Origin: Paraperibacillus marinus
Lineage (GTDB): Bacteria > Bacillota > Bacilli > Bacillales > DSM-1321
DNA length: 64,000 bases
Assembly (NCBI RefSeq): GCF_046237605.1
Contig: NZ_CP143542.1
Location: 1-64,000 of the forward strand
Reading direction: 5' to 3'
The position numbers and the translations under genes were made by a program. Under the pieces are notes generated by a model. That model did no database searches. It saw nothing but the letters and a program-made list of their open reading frames with translations, and was not told the DNA's origin. Positions within the stretch are counted from its first letter, which is position 1. Each line of letters starts with the position of its first letter. Shown here in pieces: positions 1 to 9,001 of the stretch.

Positions 1-1017
1 ATGCTCAATCCCAAGTATACCTTTGACACGTTTGTCATTGGTTCAGGAAATCGCTTTGCCCATGCAGCTTCACTGGCGGTAGCCGAAGCTCCCGCTAAAG
101 CGTACAACCCTCTGTTCATCTACGGAGGAGTGGGGCTTGGAAAGACGCATCTTATGCATGCGATCGGCCATTATGTGCTGGAACATAACCCTTCTGCCAA
201 GGTCCTGTATCTTTCATCAGAAAAATTCACGAATGAATTCATTAATTCTATCCGTGACAATAAAGCCGTCGATTTCCGGAATAAATACAGAAGCGTGGAC
301 GTGCTTCTCATCGATGATATTCAGTTCCTTGCAGGAAAAGAACAAACCCAGGAAGAGTTTTTCCATACCTTTAATACGCTGCATGAGGAAAGCAAGCAGA
401 TTATCATATCCAGTGACAGGCCTCCGAAGGAAATCCCAACCCTTGAAGACAGGCTCAGATCCCGTTTCGAATGGGGATTGATTACGGATATCACACCGCC
501 AGACCTGGAAACCCGGATTGCCATCCTTCGGAAGAAAGCTAAAGCCGAGGGTCTGGATATTCCGAATGAAGTAATGCTTTATATAGCCAACCAGATTGAT
601 ACAAACATCAGAGAACTTGAGGGCGCCTTGATACGCGTTGTTGCCTATTCTTCCCTGATCAATAAAGACATTAATGCAGACCTTGCCGCTGAAGCTCTGA
701 AAGATATCATTCCGAGTTCAAAACCAAAAATCATAACCATTTTGGACATTCAGAAGGCTGTCGGAGACCACTTCCATGTGAAGCTTGAGGATTTCAAGGC
801 TAAAAAGCGGACAAAATCCATCGCCTTCCCAAGGCAGATCGCCATGTACCTGTCCAGGGAACTGACTGATTTCTCACTTCCGAAGATTGGGGAGGAATTT
901 GGCGGACGGGATCACACCACGGTCATTCACGCCCATGAAAAAATCTCAAAGCTTATTCAGAGTGATACCCAATTTCAGAAGCAGCTGCAGGAAATCAATG
1001 ACCGCCTGAAACTTTAA
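1..1017 (+). CDS. dnaA: Chromosomal replication initiator DnaA (5' partial)
   Basis: AAA+ initiator that binds DnaA boxes and melts the origin. The window opens inside the gene: the visible 338 residues start at the linker before the AAA+ core, and the family is about 450 residues, so domains I-II (roughly 110 residues) lie upstream. The first visible ATG is an internal Met, not the start. Walker A GGVGLGKTH is at visible residues 42-50, Walker B LLIDD at 102-106, and the C-terminal helix-turn-helix signature GGRDHTTVIHAHEKI at 301-315. The near identity to B. subtilis DnaA and the oriC segment immediately downstream leave no doubt about identity. Confidence 0.98.
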   Translation: MLNPKYTFDTFVIGSGNRFAHAASLAVAEAPAKAYNPLFIYGGVGLGKTHLMHAIGHYVLEHNPSAKVLYLSSEKFTNEFINSIRDNKAVDFRNKYRSVDVLLIDDIQFLAGKEQTQEEFFHTFNTLHEESKQIIISSDRPPKEIPTLEDRLRSRFEWGLITDITPPDLETRIAILRKKAKAEGLDIPNEVMLYIANQIDTNIRELEGALIRVVAYSSLINKDINADLAAEALKDIIPSSKPKIITILDIQKAVGDHFHVKLEDFKAKKRTKSIAFPRQIAMYLSRELTDFSLPKIGEEFGGRDHTTVIHAHEKISKLIQSDTQFQKQLQEINDRLKL

Positions 1018-1180
1018 CCTTAACAGGCCAGGGGATAATGTTAATAACCCGTCACTGGTTACACACAGTCTGTCCACATGTGGATAGACTGTTTTTCCTT
1101 ATATATTTCCGGGTTATCCACATACTCACAGGCCCTATTACTATTACTACTATTTTTTTATAATAATAATTAATATAAAA
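1018..1180. other. oriC segment between dnaA and dnaN: DnaA boxes, DnaA-trio tract and AT-rich unwinding element
   Basis: The dnaA-dnaN gap holds a perfect DnaA box TTATCCACA at 1114-1122 and two facing near-boxes, CTGTCCACA (1070-1078) and TGTGGATAG (1079-1087). About 12 nt after the perfect box runs a tract of TAC/TAT triplets (about 1133-1152) resembling the DnaA-trio element described in B. subtilis. It leads into an A/T-only stretch (about 1150-1180) that would be the duplex unwinding element. This matches the incC/oriC2 arrangement of Bacillus. A second box cluster upstream of dnaA would lie outside the window. Confidence 0.88.
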
Positions 1181-1203
1181 TACCAATTTGGAGGATTTGA
1201 AAT

Positions 1204-2340
1204 ATGCGATTTATCATTCAGCGGGACCGTCTGGTACAAAGCGTCCAGGATGTAATGAAAGCTGTAACTTCAAGGACGACTATTCCCATTCTTACGGGTA
1301 TTAAAATCACTGCATCAAATGAAGGAGTGACCTTTACAGGAAGCGATTCAGATATTTCTATTGAATCTTTTATTCCTGCAGAAGAAGCAGGAGAGGAAAT
1401 AGTTGAAATCAAAGAAGCAGGCAGCATTGTTCTACAGGCGCGATTCTTCAGCGAAATAGTGAAGAAGCTGCCGCTTGGAACGGTGGAGATCGGAGTCCAG
1501 GGCAATTTTCAGACCATCATCCGTTCTGGAAAAGCAGAGTTCAACCTGAACGGGCTTGATGCTGATGAATATCCTCATCTTCCACAAATCGAAGAAGAAA
1601 ATACGTTGAAAATGCCTGCGGACCTTTTAAAAACATTAATCCGGCAGACTGTGTTTGCGGTGTCCGCCTCAGAAACACGTCCTATCTTGACAGGTGTCAA
1701 CTGGAAGATAGAAAACGGAGTGCTGTACTGTACTGCAACAGACAGCCACCGGCTGGCAATGAGGAGCGCTCCGATTGAAGGGGAGAGCGGAAATTCTTAT
1801 ATGGCTGTCATCCCGGGCAAAAGCTTGAATGAGCTGAGCAAAATCCTTGATGACACCTCCGACCTTGTAGATATCGTCATCACAGAAAACCAAATTCTGT
1901 TCAAAGCCAAGCATCTGCTATTTTTCTCAAGGCTGCTCGAAGGGAACTATCCTGATACATCCAAACTGATTCCGTCAGAAAGCAAAACCGCGGTCGTAGT
2001 CAATACGAAGGAATTCCTCCAGGCGATTGACCGGGCATCGCTCCTTGCCAAAGAAGGCAGGAACAATGTGGTGAAGCTTTCTACAATTGAAGGAAGAACA
2101 CTGGAGATTTCGTCCAACACTCCTGAGATTGGAAAAGTCATTGAAGAGCTTCAGGCTGAATCGATCGACGGCGAGGAATTAAAAATTTCGTTCAGTGCAA
2201 AATATATGATGGATGCTTTAAAAACATTAGAAGGCACAGAAATCAGAGTGAATTTCACCGGAGCCATGCGGCCATTCGTCATCCGTGCGCTCAACGATGA
2301 AAATATCACCCAGCTGATCCTTCCAGTCCGCACGTACTAA
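1204..2340 (+). CDS. dnaN: DNA polymerase III beta sliding clamp
   Basis: Ring-shaped processivity clamp that tethers DNA polymerase III and many repair proteins to DNA. The 378-residue length and N-terminal MRFIIQRDRLVQSVQDVMKA are typical of Firmicutes beta clamps. The C-terminal stretch ending in ILPVRTY contains the usual hydrophobic-cleft residues near the end. A GGAGG ribosome site lies just before the ATG. It follows dnaA across the origin segment, the standard Bacillus order, and ends at an intrinsic terminator, so dnaA-dnaN is probably one transcription unit. Confidence 0.98.
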   Translation: MRFIIQRDRLVQSVQDVMKAVTSRTTIPILTGIKITASNEGVTFTGSDSDISIESFIPAEEAGEEIVEIKEAGSIVLQARFFSEIVKKLPLGTVEIGVQGNFQTIIRSGKAEFNLNGLDADEYPHLPQIEEENTLKMPADLLKTLIRQTVFAVSASETRPILTGVNWKIENGVLYCTATDSHRLAMRSAPIEGESGNSYMAVIPGKSLNELSKILDDTSDLVDIVITENQILFKAKHLLFFSRLLEGNYPDTSKLIPSESKTAVVVNTKEFLQAIDRASLLAKEGRNNVVKLSTIEGRTLEISSNTPEIGKVIEELQAESIDGEELKISFSAKYMMDALKTLEGTEIRVNFTGAMRPFVIRALNDENITQLILPVRTY

Positions 2341-2345
2341 TAGAT

Positions 2346-2380
2346 AAAAAAACCTTGTCCTGGCACGGCAAGGTTTTTCT
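2346..2380 (+). terminator. Intrinsic terminator after dnaN
   Basis: AACCTTG and CAAGGTT arms around a short loop are followed by a T run, directly after the dnaN stop codon. Confidence 0.85.
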
Positions 2381-2501
2381 TGTGTTAAATAAGTTCTTTG
2401 CAGAAATCAAATCATTAAGCCAGGCTGATTGGGACTTCCGCCCCGCAGTAAGCCGGCGCCTGCAGTGTAAACAGCCTTCTTGTAAAACGAATAGCAGTTT
2501 T

Positions 2502-2530
2502 TTGTAATAGAGACAAAAATTTAGTAAAAT
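2502..2530 (+). promoter_or_regulatory. Likely SigA promoter for yaaA-recF-remB-gyrB
   Basis: TTGTAA and TAAAAT hexamers with a 17-nt spacer lie about 75 nt before yaaA and after the dnaN terminator. No other good promoter is visible before gyrB, so this may drive the yaaA-recF-remB-gyrB run. Confidence 0.5.
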
Positions 2531-2605
2531 AAAGTATTGAGTATAAATATTTTAGAACACGTCCATCTAATGCGTTCTACCCCAATCGATTCTCTAAGGA
2601 AATGA

Positions 2606-2830
2606 GTGAAGCAAGCGATGAAAGAAATCCAGATTGATACTGAATATATTACGCTCGGCCAGTTCCTGAAAGCCGCAGACATCATCCAGAGCGGAGGGAT
2701 GGCCAAGTGGTTCCTTGGTGAACATGAAGTGTTCATCAATGGCGAGCTGGATGACAGAAGAGGAAGAAAGCTCAGGGACGGCGATCAGGTAGACATACCC
2801 GGACAAGGTAAATTTCTGATAAAGAGGTAA
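2606..2830 (+). CDS. yaaA: S4-domain RNA-binding protein YaaA
   Basis: Small (74 residues) S4-like RNA-binding protein found between dnaN and recF in Bacillus. B. subtilis YaaA (RlbA) has been linked to ribosome assembly. The S4-type core reads ITLGQFLKAADIIQSGG followed by RRGRKLRDGDQVDI. A GTG start at 2606 is preferred because AAGGA lies 5 nt upstream; the in-frame ATG at 2618 is too far from it. recF starts 13 nt after the stop, so the two are cotranscribed. Confidence 0.93.
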   Translation: MKQAMKEIQIDTEYITLGQFLKAADIIQSGGMAKWFLGEHEVFINGELDDRRGRKLRDGDQVDIPGQGKFLIKR

Positions 2831-2842
2831 ACTAAACACTTT

Positions 2843-3961
2843 ATGCATATCGAAAACATTCGTTTAACAAACTACCGGAATTATGCTGATCAAAGCGTAT
2901 CCTTCGAAAACAAAGTCAATCTTATACTCGGGGAAAACGCGCAGGGCAAGACGAATATGATGGAATCCATCTTTGTGCTGGCCATGGCCAAGTCGCACCG
3001 GACTTCGAATGATAAAGATCTTATTCGCTGGGACAAAGAATATGCTAAAATAGAAGGAAGGATCCAAAAAAGAAACACCTCCATTCCTTTAGAACTGACC
3101 ATCTCTAAAAAAGGAAAAAAAGCCAGGGCAAATCATATCGAACAAAAAAAGCTCAGCCAGTATGTGGGGAATATGAATGTAGTTATGTTCGCACCCGAAG
3201 ACCTTCATTTAGTCAAGGGCAGCCCGCAGGTCAGAAGGCGTTTTATTGATATGGAGATTGGCCAGGTTTCCCCTGTTTATCTCCATGATATGAGTCAGTA
3301 TCAAAAGATACTCCATCAGAGAAATCATTACCTTAAACTCCTTCAAACCAAGAAAACAGCAGATACGGCGATGCTCGATGTGCTGACTGAACAGCTTATC
3401 GGCACAGCCGTGAAAATTATTGAGAAACGGACCCACTATCTTTCGCTCCTTCAGGACTGGGCAGGCCCGATCCATTCAGGCATTTCCAGGGGCCTTGAAA
3501 AGCTCAGGATTGAATATATTACAAGTGTAGATGTATCAGATGATATGAATTTGTCGAAAATGAAGAGTGAGTTAGAAGAAAAATTTGCGAAAATTTCGAT
3601 CCGGGAAAAAGAACGCGGAGTCACTCTGATCGGCCCTCACCGTGATGACCTGGTTTTCCATGTGAATGACCGTGATGTACAGACCTTTGGATCGCAGGGG
3701 CAGCAAAGGACTACCGCTCTTTCATTAAAACTTGCGGAAATCGAGCTGATCCACTCGGAGATCGGTGAATATCCCATTTTATTGCTGGATGATGTCCTGT
3801 CAGAACTGGACGATTACCGGCAGTCCCATCTCCTGAACACCATCCAGGGGAAGGTCCAGACATTTGTGACAACCACGAGCGTCGACGGCATCGACCACCA
3901 GACGCTAAAGGAAGCTTCTGCTTTCCGTGTCAGCCAGGGTAATGTGGAACGGATAGAATGA
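2843..3961 (+). CDS. recF: DNA replication/repair protein RecF
   Basis: SMC-like ATPase that helps RecO/RecR load RecA at gapped DNA and replication forks. It has 372 residues, a standard family length. Walker A GENAQGKT is at residues 30-37. The ABC signature FGSQGQQRT and the Walker B LLLDDVLSELD lie in the C-terminal third. It sits in the classical dnaN-yaaA-recF-remB-gyrB order. Confidence 0.97.
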   Translation: MHIENIRLTNYRNYADQSVSFENKVNLILGENAQGKTNMMESIFVLAMAKSHRTSNDKDLIRWDKEYAKIEGRIQKRNTSIPLELTISKKGKKARANHIEQKKLSQYVGNMNVVMFAPEDLHLVKGSPQVRRRFIDMEIGQVSPVYLHDMSQYQKILHQRNHYLKLLQTKKTADTAMLDVLTEQLIGTAVKIIEKRTHYLSLLQDWAGPIHSGISRGLEKLRIEYITSVDVSDDMNLSKMKSELEEKFAKISIREKERGVTLIGPHRDDLVFHVNDRDVQTFGSQGQQRTTALSLKLAEIELIHSEIGEYPILLLDDVLSELDDYRQSHLLNTIQGKVQTFVTTTSVDGIDHQTLKEASAFRVSQGNVERIE

Positions 3962-3970
3962 GGTGATTCT

Positions 3971-4258
3971 ATGTATCTTCATGTAGGAGAGGACACTCTC
4001 GTTAAAACTAATGATATAATAGTTATTCTAGACAGGCAGCTTCTGAAGAATTCCGATATTTTCAAGGAATTTATGGAAAAAAGGAAAGACAGGGCAGTCC
4101 ATCTCGCAAAGGGAGAGATCAAATCCGTGGTCATAACTGAGACTATGGCCTATCTATCGCCTTTTTCCTCCGCTATCCTGAAAAAACGCGCCGTCCAATT
4201 CATGCAGCCGGCAGTGACAGAAAAAATAAACGGAAATTCCGTATCAAATATAAAATAA
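3971..4258 (+). CDS. remB: RemB/YaaB-like extracellular matrix regulator
   Basis: 95-residue protein matching the YaaB/RemB family (DUF370-related), which in B. subtilis activates biofilm matrix genes together with RemA. The N-terminus MYLHVGEDTLVKTNDIIVILD is characteristic. It is slightly longer than the roughly 81-residue B. subtilis protein because of a non-conserved tail. A GAGGTGATT ribosome site overlaps the recF stop, and gyrB follows closely. Confidence 0.88.
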   Translation: MYLHVGEDTLVKTNDIIVILDRQLLKNSDIFKEFMEKRKDRAVHLAKGEIKSVVITETMAYLSPFSSAILKKRAVQFMQPAVTEKINGNSVSNIK

Positions 4259-4298
4259 GAAAATCAGCCATAGAAAAGTGTAGGTGATCGGGTTGGCT

Positions 4299-6218
4299 AT
4301 GGAACAAGATATACAGCAGCAATCTTATGATGAAAACCAGATACAGGTATTAGAAGGTTTAGAGGCAGTACGCAAGCGTCCCGGAATGTACATTGGTTCC
4401 ACCGCAGCAAAGGGTCTCCACCACCTGGTCTGGGAAATCGTTGACAATAGTATCGACGAGGCCCTGGCAGGCTTTTGCGATGAAATAAATATAATCATTG
4501 AAGAAGATAACAGTATTACCGTAAAAGATAACGGACGGGGAATTCCTGTAGGGATCCATGAAAAGATGGGACGTCCGGCAGTAGAGGTCATTATGACGGT
4601 GCTCCACGCCGGCGGTAAATTCGGCGGAGGCGGTTATAAGGTATCAGGCGGGCTCCATGGTGTAGGTGCTTCGGTAGTTAACGCCCTCTCAACTGAGCTT
4701 GAGGTATTCGTCCACCGCGACAATAATATTTATTATCAAAAGTTCAATAAAGGTGTGCCGGCAGCAGACCTTAAAGTGATTGGGGATACCGATTATACCG
4801 GAACCACCGTACATTTCACCCCTGATCCAGAGATCTTTACAGAAACGACGGAATACGATTTTGAAACCCTTGCGACACGTGTGCGGGAGCTCGCTTTCCT
4901 TAATAGGGGAATCAAGCTGACACTTACTGACAGAAGGGCTGAAAACCGCAAAAATGAATATCATTATGAAGGCGGAATCAAAGCCTATGTCGAACATCTG
5001 AATCGGACAAAAGAAGTTATGCATGAAGAACCGATTTATATGGAAGGCGAAAGAGACGGCATAACGATAGAGGTCGCCCTGCAATATAATGACGGCTATT
5101 CCAGCGCCATCTATTCCTTTGCGAATAACATTCATACTTATGAGGGCGGAACCCATGAATCCGGATTCAAGACAGGCTTGACACGGATTATCAATGATTA
5201 TGCCCGTAAGAACGGGATATTCAAGGATGCTGACGCCAATCTTTCCGGAGAGGATGTCAGGGAAGGGCTGACAGCGATCATCTCGATCAAGCATCCGGAT
5301 CCGCAGTTTGAAGGACAGACGAAGACAAAGCTCGGCAATTCAGAGGCCAGGACAGTCACGGATTCCATTCTTTCCGAAAAGCTGGATTCATTCATGCTTG
5401 AGAACCCGTCCGTCGCCCGCAAGATCGTTGAGAAAGGCTTGATGGCTTCCCGTGCAAGGGCAGCTGCCAAGAAGGCAAGGGAGCTTACAAGGCGAAAGAG
5501 TGCTCTCGAGGTATCAGCTCTCCCGGGTAAACTTGCGGATTGTTCCTCAAAAGATCCGGCGATCAGTGAATTATATATCGTTGAGGGTGATTCGGCAGGA
5601 GGATCGGCCAAACAGGGCCGTGACCGCCATTTCCAGGCCATACTTCCCCTCCGCGGCAAAATCATCAACGTAGAGAAGGCAAGGCTTGATAAAATCCTTT
5701 CCAACAATGAGATACGCGCCATCATTACAGCCCTCGGAACAGGGATTGGCGGAGATTTTGATATCGCCAAGGCACGATACCATAAAATTGTCATCATGAC
5801 AGATGCCGATGTGGACGGCGCTCATATCAGAACCTTATTATTGACGTTTTTCTATCGTTATATGAGGAATATCATCGAAAGCGGCTATATTTATATCGCC
5901 CAGCCGCCGCTTTACAAGGTCTCCCAGGGTAAAAAAGTTGAATATGCCTACAATGATAAGCAGCTCGACAGAATTCTTGCTGAACTTCCTTCCGTGCCTA
6001 AGCCGGGTCTCCAGCGTTATAAAGGACTTGGGGAAATGAATCCGGAACAGCTATGGGAAACAACAATGAATCCTGATTCAAGGACCCTTCTGCAGGTCAA
6101 TCTGGAAGATGCGATTGAGGCGGATGAAACATTCGATATATTGATGGGTGATAAGGTTGAACCGCGCCGTAATTTTATTGAAGAAAATGCGCTGTATGTT
6201 AAAAACCTGGATATCTAA
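4299..6218 (+). CDS. gyrB: DNA gyrase subunit B
   Basis: ATPase subunit of gyrase, which introduces negative supercoils with GyrA. GHKL ATPase motifs (EIVDNSIDEALAG, DNGRGIP, GGLHGVG), the Toprim motif VEGDSAGGSAKQGRD and the DADVDGAHI metal site are all intact. The length of 639 residues is standard. The start is set at ATG 4299 by homology (MEQ... then SYDENQIQVLEGLEAVRKRPGMYIG). The SD-like AGGTGATC at 4282-4289 is spaced better for the in-frame TTG at 4293, so initiation two codons earlier is possible. Confidence 0.97.
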   Translation: MEQDIQQQSYDENQIQVLEGLEAVRKRPGMYIGSTAAKGLHHLVWEIVDNSIDEALAGFCDEINIIIEEDNSITVKDNGRGIPVGIHEKMGRPAVEVIMTVLHAGGKFGGGGYKVSGGLHGVGASVVNALSTELEVFVHRDNNIYYQKFNKGVPAADLKVIGDTDYTGTTVHFTPDPEIFTETTEYDFETLATRVRELAFLNRGIKLTLTDRRAENRKNEYHYEGGIKAYVEHLNRTKEVMHEEPIYMEGERDGITIEVALQYNDGYSSAIYSFANNIHTYEGGTHESGFKTGLTRIINDYARKNGIFKDADANLSGEDVREGLTAIISIKHPDPQFEGQTKTKLGNSEARTVTDSILSEKLDSFMLENPSVARKIVEKGLMASRARAAAKKARELTRRKSALEVSALPGKLADCSSKDPAISELYIVEGDSAGGSAKQGRDRHFQAILPLRGKIINVEKARLDKILSNNEIRAIITALGTGIGGDFDIAKARYHKIVIMTDADVDGAHIRTLLLTFFYRYMRNIIESGYIYIAQPPLYKVSQGKKVEYAYNDKQLDRILAELPSVPKPGLQRYKGLGEMNPEQLWETTMNPDSRTLLQVNLEDAIEADETFDILMGDKVEPRRNFIEENALYVKNLDI

Positions 6219-6323
6219 GGAGTTTTTCCTTACTGCATAACCTAAAACACAGGGTAGAGGCACTCTATCCTGTCTTTTACATATTGCACTTGTAAAATAC
6301 ACGATTAAAAGGAGGCTGGCTCC

Positions 6324-8873
6324 ATGTCTGAGATGGAAAATTCAAATGTCAGAGAAATAAATATAAGTCAGGAAATGCGCACATCTTTCCTTGATTATGC
6401 CATGAGCGTCATCGTAGCCCGGGCACTTCCTGATGTAAGGGACGGGCTTAAACCCGTGCATAGGCGTATTTTGTATGCGATGAATGATCTTGGGATGACG
6501 TCCGATAAGGCTTATAAGAAATCAGCCCGTATCGTCGGGGAAGTAATCGGTAAATACCACCCGCACGGTGACTCGGCTGTTTACGAAACGATGGTCCGTA
6601 TGGCCCAGGATTTCAACTACCGCTATATGCTTGTAGACGGTCATGGAAACTTTGGATCTGTGGATGGCGATGCAGCGGCAGCGATGCGTTATACCGAAGC
6701 CAGGATGTCTAAGATCTCCATGGAATTAATCCGTGACCTTAATAAAGACACCATCGATTATAAAGATAATTACGATGGTTCCGAGAGAGAACCGGTAGTC
6801 CTTCCATCCCGTTTTCCGAACCTGCTTGTGAACGGGTCTTCCGGGATCGCGGTCGGAATGGCAACCAATATACCGCCGCATCAGCTTGGCGAGGTAATCG
6901 ACGGGGTCCTTGCTGTCAGCCAAAATCCGGAGATCTCCATCCACGAGCTTATGGACTATGTAAAAGGCCCTGACTTTCCTACAGGCGGAATGATCCTGGG
7001 AAGAAGCGGCATCCGGAAGGCCTACGAAACCGGCAGGGGATCCATTACCCTAAGAGCGAAGGTCGAGATTGAGCAGAAAGCGAACGGCAAGGAAGTTATC
7101 ATCGTAAATGAAATTCCTTACCAGGTTAATAAAGCACGCCTGATCGAAAAGATAGCCGAGCTTGTACGCGATAAGAAGATAGATGGTATTACGGATCTCC
7201 GCGATGAGTCAGATCGGACCGGCATGCGCATTGTGATCGAAGTGAGAAGAGATGCCAATGCCAATGTCCTGCTTAATAATCTGTATAAGCAGACAGCCCT
7301 GCAGACGAGCTTCGGAATCAACCTCCTTGCACTTGCGGAAGGCCAGCCGAAAGTTCTGAACCTGAAGGAATGCCTGGTTCATTACTTGAATCATCAGAAG
7401 GTAGTCATCACAAGGAGAACGGAGTTTGAATTAAGGAAAGCTGAAGCGCGTGCCCACATTCTCGAAGGGCTGCGAATCGCCCTTGATCATCTAGATGAGG
7501 TCATCAGCCTCATTCGGAGCTCCCAGACTGCTGAAGCAGCTAAAAATGGGTTAATGGAGCGGTTCTCTCTATCTGAAAAGCAATCACAGGCAATCCTTGA
7601 TATGAGGCTGCAAAGGCTTACTGGTCTTGAACGCGAAAAGATCGAGGATGAATACCAGGAGCTGGTACGCTTGATTGCAGAACTCAGGGCCATCCTTGCC
7701 GATGAGGAAAAAGTACTTGAAATCATCCGCGAAGAACTGAATGAAATCAAGGAACGCTTCGATGACAAGCGCCGAACTGAAATCATGACAGCTGGCTTTG
7801 AAAATATAGAGGATGAAGATTTAATTCCACAGGAAAATATCGTCATCACCCTGACCCATAACGGCTATATCAAGCGGCTTCCAATCAACACATACAGAAG
7901 CCAGCGCAGAGGCGGAAAAGGCATCCAGGGGATGGGAACGAATGAGAATGATTTTGTGGAACACCTTTTAACCACCTCCACTCATGATACGATTCTCTTC
8001 TTTACGAATAAAGGGAAAGTCTATCGTGCAAAAGGGTATGAGGTTCCTGAATACGGAAGGACAGCTAAAGGACTTCCGATCATCAACCTGCTCGGAATTG
8101 AAAAAGGGGAATGGATCAATGCGATTATCCCTGTCCAGGAATTTGGGGAAGATTCGTTCTTGTTCTTTACCACAAAGCATGGTATCTCAAAACGATCTCC
8201 ATTGTCTTCATTTGCCAACATCCGGAATAATGGATTGATTGCACTCAGCCTGCGTGAAAATGATGAATTAATATCAGTCAGATTAACGAATGGCAATAAG
8301 CATGTGATCATTGGGACAGGCAAAGGCATGATGATCCGTTTTCCTGAAACAGACGTCCGATCAATGGGACGCGGGGCATCCGGCGTTAAGGGGATCACTC
8401 TTGATGAGGATGATGAGGTAATCGGCATGGAGCTTCTTGAGCCCGATAATATGGTTCTGACGGTTACGAAGTACGGCTATGGAAAAAGGACAGCAGAACA
8501 GGAGTACCGAATCCAGAGCCGCGGCGGCAAAGGAATTAAAACCTGCAACGTTACTGACCGCAATGGGCCGGTCATAGCAGTAAAACCGGTTACCGGCGAA
8601 GAAGATCTGATGCTTATCACCGCCGGAGGCATCCTGATCAGGATGGGTGTCGACAGCATATCCCAGACGGGAAGGATTACACAGGGAGTAAAGCTTATCC
8701 GTTTGGAAAATACGGAGGAACAATTTGTATCCACAGTGGCCATCGTGGAGCGCGAGGAAGAAAAGGATCTTGAAGATCCTGATCATGAAACAGGTCCGGA
8801 TACAACCCTTGAGAGCGGTTCTCCAGATATAGCTGACGACATGCCGGCAGGTAATCCTGAAGAAGAAGAATAA
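6324..8873 (+). CDS. gyrA: DNA gyrase subunit A
   Basis: DNA-cleaving subunit of gyrase. The catalytic tyrosine is Y123 in AMRYTEARM. The quinolone-resistance region HPHGDSAVYE carries Ser84 and Glu88, the usual sensitive-type residues. The C-terminal beta-pinwheel has the GyrA-box QRRGGKG near residue 535. At 849 residues it is slightly longer than B. subtilis GyrA because of an acidic tail rich in E, D and P, which is common in this subunit. GGAGGCTGG precedes the ATG. It ends at a strong terminator. Confidence 0.98.
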   Translation: MSEMENSNVREINISQEMRTSFLDYAMSVIVARALPDVRDGLKPVHRRILYAMNDLGMTSDKAYKKSARIVGEVIGKYHPHGDSAVYETMVRMAQDFNYRYMLVDGHGNFGSVDGDAAAAMRYTEARMSKISMELIRDLNKDTIDYKDNYDGSEREPVVLPSRFPNLLVNGSSGIAVGMATNIPPHQLGEVIDGVLAVSQNPEISIHELMDYVKGPDFPTGGMILGRSGIRKAYETGRGSITLRAKVEIEQKANGKEVIIVNEIPYQVNKARLIEKIAELVRDKKIDGITDLRDESDRTGMRIVIEVRRDANANVLLNNLYKQTALQTSFGINLLALAEGQPKVLNLKECLVHYLNHQKVVITRRTEFELRKAEARAHILEGLRIALDHLDEVISLIRSSQTAEAAKNGLMERFSLSEKQSQAILDMRLQRLTGLEREKIEDEYQELVRLIAELRAILADEEKVLEIIREELNEIKERFDDKRRTEIMTAGFENIEDEDLIPQENIVITLTHNGYIKRLPINTYRSQRRGGKGIQGMGTNENDFVEHLLTTSTHDTILFFTNKGKVYRAKGYEVPEYGRTAKGLPIINLLGIEKGEWINAIIPVQEFGEDSFLFFTTKHGISKRSPLSSFANIRNNGLIALSLRENDELISVRLTNGNKHVIIGTGKGMMIRFPETDVRSMGRGASGVKGITLDEDDEVIGMELLEPDNMVLTVTKYGYGKRTAEQEYRIQSRGGKGIKTCNVTDRNGPVIAVKPVTGEEDLMLITAGGILIRMGVDSISQTGRITQGVKLIRLENTEEQFVSTVAIVEREEEKDLEDPDHETGPDTTLESGSPDIADDMPAGNPEEEE

Positions 8874-8884
8874 GAAGAGAGATA

Positions 8885-8918
8885 GAGAAAGCAGCAGTGC
8901 TGCTTTCTTTTTTTTTAG
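8885..8918 (+). terminator. Intrinsic terminator after gyrA
   Basis: GAAAGCAGCA and TGCTGCTTTC arms form a tight hairpin followed by nine or more T. Confidence 0.92.
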
Positions 8919-9001
8919 GAAATAAATTCTAGTTTTTTAAAATCAATTCCGATACTATTAAAGTATATATGTCAGCAGGAGAAATACAGGGGGGAACAAC
9001 A

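Noticed and set aside
4689..5797. Two roughly 200-residue antisense ORFs within gyrB
   Set aside because: No ribosome sites and no recognisable domains; gyrB coding sequence fully explains the region.
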